From Thermoplasmata archaeon (GTDB lineage Archaea > Thermoplasmatota > Thermoplasmata > Thermoplasmatales > Thermoplasmataceae): a stretch of DNA of 6,984 nucleotides. Below the pieces are notes generated by a model. The model made no database searches, was not told the DNA's origin, and worked only from the letters and a program-made list of their open reading frames with translations. The stretch is from positions 1 through 6,984 of the forward strand of contig JAKBGP010000108.1 in NCBI GenBank assembly GCA_021833045.1, written 5' to 3'. The stretch's first letter is position 1. Every line of letters starts with the position of its first letter. A program made the translations under genes and the position numbers. Below, one piece after another: positions 5,191 through 6,984 of the stretch.

Positions 5191-5473
5191 TCAGTAATGC
5201 CTCAAATGAAAAGCTGTAGATTAATTCGAGGGTATTTAACAGTACTCGCGTGACATCCTCCCCCAGCTGACGCAGGGAGCTTCCTATTTAAAACATTGGC
5301 TCTTTGGACTTTCATGTGGGTAACAATATCCAATTCTATTTTTGAGCGAGCTATGTGTGTCTTCCAGAATATATTTTTATCAGTGAAGTCGTTAATGTAT
5401 TGGAAAATCGGCTATTTCCATAACTTTTGTGTAGTTTCCTTAGAGATGACCCATACAAAAGTGTGATGAACCA
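5191..5473. other. Gene-free region with insertion-sequence debris
   Basis: No intact gene. It holds the IS end-like hairpin at 5250-5284 and an inverted repeat TGGAAA-N8-TTTCCA at 5401-5420. There is also a minus-strand open stretch of 69 codons (5411-5202) that lacks an N-terminal start codon and reads through the hairpin (NVLNRKLPASAGGGCH). It could be the decayed 3' end and right end of an IS200/IS605 element. Confidence 0.4.
5250..5284 (-). mobile_element. IS200/IS605-like right-end hairpin remnant
   Basis: The minus strand reads GGAAGCTCCC, then a GC-GTCA-GC inner hairpin, then GGGGGAGGATGTCAC. This arrangement (GGAAG, C-rich arm, loop, G-rich arm, GAGGATGTCAC) is what I recognise from the 3' ends of tnpB-bearing IS200/IS605-type elements, where it overlaps the guide RNA scaffold. 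The outer arms CTCCC and GGGAG (plus-strand 5258-5262 and 5275-5279) pair perfectly. By that orientation the element body would lie at higher coordinates, so it need not belong to the tnpB remnant at 4324. Recognition is from memory of the motif, so confidence is moderate. Confidence 0.5.
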
Positions 5474-5503
5474 AAACTTTAATCAAATCCCGACCGGACC
5501 ATT
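5474..5503 (+). repeat. tRNA 3'-end-like direct repeat, copy C
   Basis: Third copy, identical to copy B for 24 bases and with the same T-loop and T-stem reading. The acceptor-strand part is CCGGACC, one change from CCGGTCC. It ends 7 bases before the vapC3 stop codon, the same placement as copy A beside vapC1. Confidence 0.85.
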
Positions 5504-5510
5504 AATCAAA

Positions 5511-5918
5511 CTATATCTCAATAACCTGAATGCCAAGTTTTTTGCATTTATTATATAGTATTTTGTCAAAGGTGACTAAAGGTACTTTTCTCGAATATGC
5601 ATCATATGCTATTATCCAGTCATTGAAATCTCTAAAACTTAGCTTGTTTTCAACCATGAAGGTGGATACCTCCTCCATCATTTTTCCAGAAAGCCATGAA
5701 ACTGTGAAATATTCACTATGCAATAATTCCTCAATCTTAATTCGAACACTTTCATTATCTATTCCATACCTGGGAAGTACAAAACCAAGCTCGACAATTG
5801 ACAATGAGTTCACTATGGGGTCTTCCGACTTATCGATAAATTCACTTGCCCTGTCATGGCGTGGAGAATTCTCTATAGCATCATATACCAGAACATTGGT
5901 GTCGACAAGCACTGTCAT
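5511..5918 (-). CDS. vapC: VapC-type PIN-domain toxin (vapBC3)
   Basis: A 135-residue PIN-domain ribonuclease beginning MTVLVDTNVLVYDA. The acidic residues are Asp6 (VDTNVLVY), Glu43 (SIVELGF), Asp100 (DFNDWIIAYDA) and Asp118 (TFDKILY), so the active site looks complete. The frame is open to an ATG at 5936. ATG 5918 is preferred because GGGAGGAG lies about 8 bases upstream, and it forms an ATGA four-base overlap with the vapB3 stop, the classic coupled arrangement. The DTNVLVYDA signature and the FNDWIIA motif set it apart from the other two toxins here. Its 3' end is 7 bases from repeat C. Confidence 0.92.
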   Translation of the reverse strand: MTVLVDTNVLVYDAIENSPRHDRASEFIDKSEDPIVNSLSIVELGFVLPRYGIDNESVRIKIEELLHSEYFTVSWLSGKMMEEVSTFMVENKLSFRDFNDWIIAYDAYSRKVPLVTFDKILYNKCKKLGIQVIEI

Positions 5919-6151
5919 TTGCTGCTCTCCTCCCATCCCGCCCTTATCTCATTGTCGGCATCCATTGATGAAAGATTCTTTTTTGCCTTGAAGGTTATTC
6001 GCCCTCTGCGTTTCCCTGTAGAGTTTATCCTGTTCCTGAGGCGTTGGTTAATGATCTTCGACATATTCTTTGTGCTACCATACTTTTCTATGGATTCTTT
6101 GACGATTTCAGCGTAGATTTCTTCGTCCAGGTTGATAGTGGTTTTGACCAT
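5915..6151 (-). CDS. vapB: Ribbon-helix-helix antitoxin (vapBC3)
   Basis: A 78-residue antitoxin starting MVKTTINLDEEIYAEIVKES, the strand and first helix of a ribbon-helix-helix domain. STKNMSKIINQRLRNRI follows as the second helix (about 31-47), then a basic linker and the acidic tail MDADNEIRAGWEESSK that should contact the toxin. The frame extends to ATG 6220, but ATG 6151 is chosen: it begins the conserved domain and lies about 24 bases after TTTATATGG, giving a leaderless message. The stop overlaps the vapC3 start as ATGA. Confidence 0.85.
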   Translation of the reverse strand: MVKTTINLDEEIYAEIVKESIEKYGSTKNMSKIINQRLRNRINSTGKRRGRITFKAKKNLSSMDADNEIRAGWEESSK

Positions 6152-6152
6152 G

Positions 6153-6181
6153 AATGTTAATGCAAATACCATATAAACATT
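6153..6181 (-). promoter_or_regulatory. vapBC3 promoter
   Basis: On the minus strand TTTATATGG, centred near 6175, is the TATA box. AATGTT (6153-6158) and AACATT (6176-6181) form an inverted pair flanking the initiation region, a possible antitoxin-binding arrangement. The half-sites are short, so this is tentative. Confidence 0.5.
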
Positions 6182-6275
6182 TAACGGTAAACTGTCATGA
6201 CTACAGTTCAAACAATCCACTTCACAAATGCACTATATTGTTCGTCTGAAAATCATATTTCAGGGTATTCGTTTA

Positions 6276-6305
6276 AAATTTTAATCAAGTCCCGACAGTT
6301 CCATA
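6276..6305 (+). repeat. tRNA 3'-end-like direct repeat, copy D (degenerate)
   Basis: Fourth and most diverged copy in its 3' half: AATTTTAATCAAGTCCCGAC followed by AGTTCCAT. TTTAATCAA and CCCGA are kept. The T-loop variant TCAAGT still fits tRNA consensus (variable position 59), while the acceptor strand has drifted to CAGTTCC. It lies 18 bases beyond the stop of the HxlR-type gene and bounds the vapBC3 module on the right. Confidence 0.7.
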
Positions 6306-6323
6306 CCCAATCATGTTCAGAAC

Positions 6324-6638
6324 TCAATCCGTTGAGGTTTTTTCTACCATATGCAGCAATGGCAACAAACTCTCTCTGACATTATGGCCAAATCCGGAGA
6401 GTGTGTAAGTAACACCTTCTGCTCCTTTATGCCTCTGGATCAACTGGAAATTCTGAGGCTCCTTCAGCCTCTTGGAGATTATCCTTGAACTTGAATAATG
6501 AATATCTTTGAGTATCTCATTAAAATTCTTCCCGTTACCTCTGTTCCCTATAACGCCCAGCACGATCATTGTGTATTTCTTTCCAATCAGGTTAAGAGGA
6601 GGAGAATCAATACAAACGGTAAAATCACGGCCTTCAAT
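6324..6638 (-). pseudogene. HxlR-type winged-helix regulator with disrupted 5' end
   Basis: The segment reads VCIDSPPLNLIGKKYTMIVL, then GVIGNRGNGKNFNEILKDI, SSSRIISKRLKE (recognition helix), LIQRHKGAEGVTYTLSGFGH (wing) and a closing LLPLLHMVEK helix. This is a full HxlR-type DNA-binding domain of about 100 residues. The only ATG (6569) would cut the first helix in half. The frame continues upstream for 23 codons without ATG, GTG or TTG to a TAG at 6641-6639, and beyond that is open again for 24 codons to a TGA. The simplest reading is a gene whose start has been lost through a nonsense mutation. A truncated 81-residue product from 6569 cannot be excluded. It is divergent from the metal-binding gene at 6777 and may once have controlled it. 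Confidence 0.6.
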
Positions 6639-6730
6639 CTAGCAGGCCTTGCTTTTATTTTCAAGTCCACTCAGGTCATTGTTTCTTGCTGAAGCCAATA
6701 TAACCAAGGAACTTCATGCAATCAGGTAAA

Positions 6731-6757
6731 AAAAAGTTTACTTTTTAGCTTTAATAC
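6731..6757 (+). promoter_or_regulatory. Promoter and inverted repeat before the HMA-domain gene
   Basis: TTTAATAC at 6750-6757 is a TATA-like box centred about 24 bases before ATG 6777, predicting a leaderless message. Just upstream is a perfect inverted repeat AAAAAGT-TT-ACTTTTT (6731-6746), where it could overlap the TFB recognition element. It is a candidate operator for a metal-responsive regulator; function inferred. Confidence 0.5.
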
Positions 6758-6776
6758 TTTTCTGCGATTAGATGAT

Positions 6777-6984
6777 ATGACTGATAAGAAAGTAACAATG
6801 AGAGTTTTTGGCATGACTTGCGATGACTGCGTAAGAACGGTAAGTGATGGACTGAAAAAGGAGGGTGCAGAGGTGTTATCCATATCATTAAATGATGGGA
6901 TGGCAATTGTAAAGATAGATGATGCTAAAATTTCAGCAGAGAAACTTGTTAAAGCCCCTGTCTTTGGAGAAAAATCTCATTACA
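6777..6984 (+). CDS. N-terminal heavy-metal-associated domain of a larger protein (partial)
   Basis: The gene runs off the right edge after 69 codons. Residues 5-60 form a heavy-metal-associated (HMA) domain with the metal-binding motif GMTCDDC (12-18), so two cysteines (15 and 18) would bind a soft metal such as Hg(II) or Cu(I). The next residues, APVFGEKSHY (60-69), continue past the domain and do not look like a chaperone end. This makes an N-terminal HMA domain fused to something larger likely. A mercuric reductase (MerA) with an HMA leader is my first guess, and a copper-transporting P-type ATPase is the main alternative. The visible part cannot decide between them. ATG 6777 fits a leaderless message from the TATA box at about 6753. 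Confidence 0.75.
   Translation, partial: MTDKKVTMRVFGMTCDDCVRTVSDGLKKEGAEVLSISLNDGMAIVKIDDAKISAEKLVKAPVFGEKSHY

Noticed and set aside
5530..6116. Plus-strand frames across vapBC3
   Set aside because: They are shadows of the well-supported minus-strand toxin and antitoxin genes.
2188..6305. CRISPR array made of the four repeats
   Set aside because: The spacing is 710-2576 bases and the intervals are genes, not short spacers; the copies also diverge from each other.
6197..6692. Short plus-strand frames at 6197-6379 and 6498-6692
   Set aside because: They lie antisense to or around the HxlR-type remnant, and their composition and starts give no support.

Overview
This window looks like archaeal DNA, most likely from a Thermoplasmatales-type euryarchaeon; the assignment is inference. 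Most genes have a TATA box about 22-33 bases before the start codon, several transcripts would be leaderless or nearly so, the intergenic DNA is AT-rich, and there are three VapBC toxin-antitoxin pairs including a VapB of the archaeal DUF217 type. No rRNA, complete tRNA or CRISPR array is present.

Left block (about 55-2117): a PadR-family repressor gene on the minus strand is divergent from a two-gene plus-strand unit. That unit encodes a stand-alone ChrB C-terminal-type protein (chromate resistance family) and a YncE-like beta-propeller. The two directions share one palindromic TATA box at 642-651. This looks like a small stress or metal-response unit under PadR control.

Middle block (about 2188-6305): an accessory island. 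A 30-bp direct repeat occurs four times in the same orientation (2188-2217, 2898-2927, 5474-5503, 6276-6305). Its core reads like the 3' end of a tRNA: part of the T-loop, the 3' strand of the T-stem, the 3' strand of the acceptor stem and the discriminator base. The repeats cut the island into modules. The 710-bp module holds exactly vapBC1, and the 802-bp module holds exactly vapBC3. The 2576-bp module between them holds a MarR/SRPBCC operon, a decayed tnpB start, vapBC2 and an IS200/IS605-like end hairpin. The pattern suggests serial insertion at, or recombination between, tRNA-derived attachment sites, giving a cassette-like array of toxin-antitoxin modules. No integrase and no intact source tRNA lie in the window.

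Right block (6324-6984): an HxlR-type winged-helix regulator whose 5' part is broken by an in-frame TAG is divergent from a gene that starts with a heavy-metal-associated domain (GMTCDDC) and runs off the right edge. The latter may be a mercuric reductase or another metal-handling protein. A perfect inverted repeat next to its TATA box is a candidate operator.

Both edges therefore carry putative metal or stress functions, and the toxin-antitoxin-rich island lies between them.
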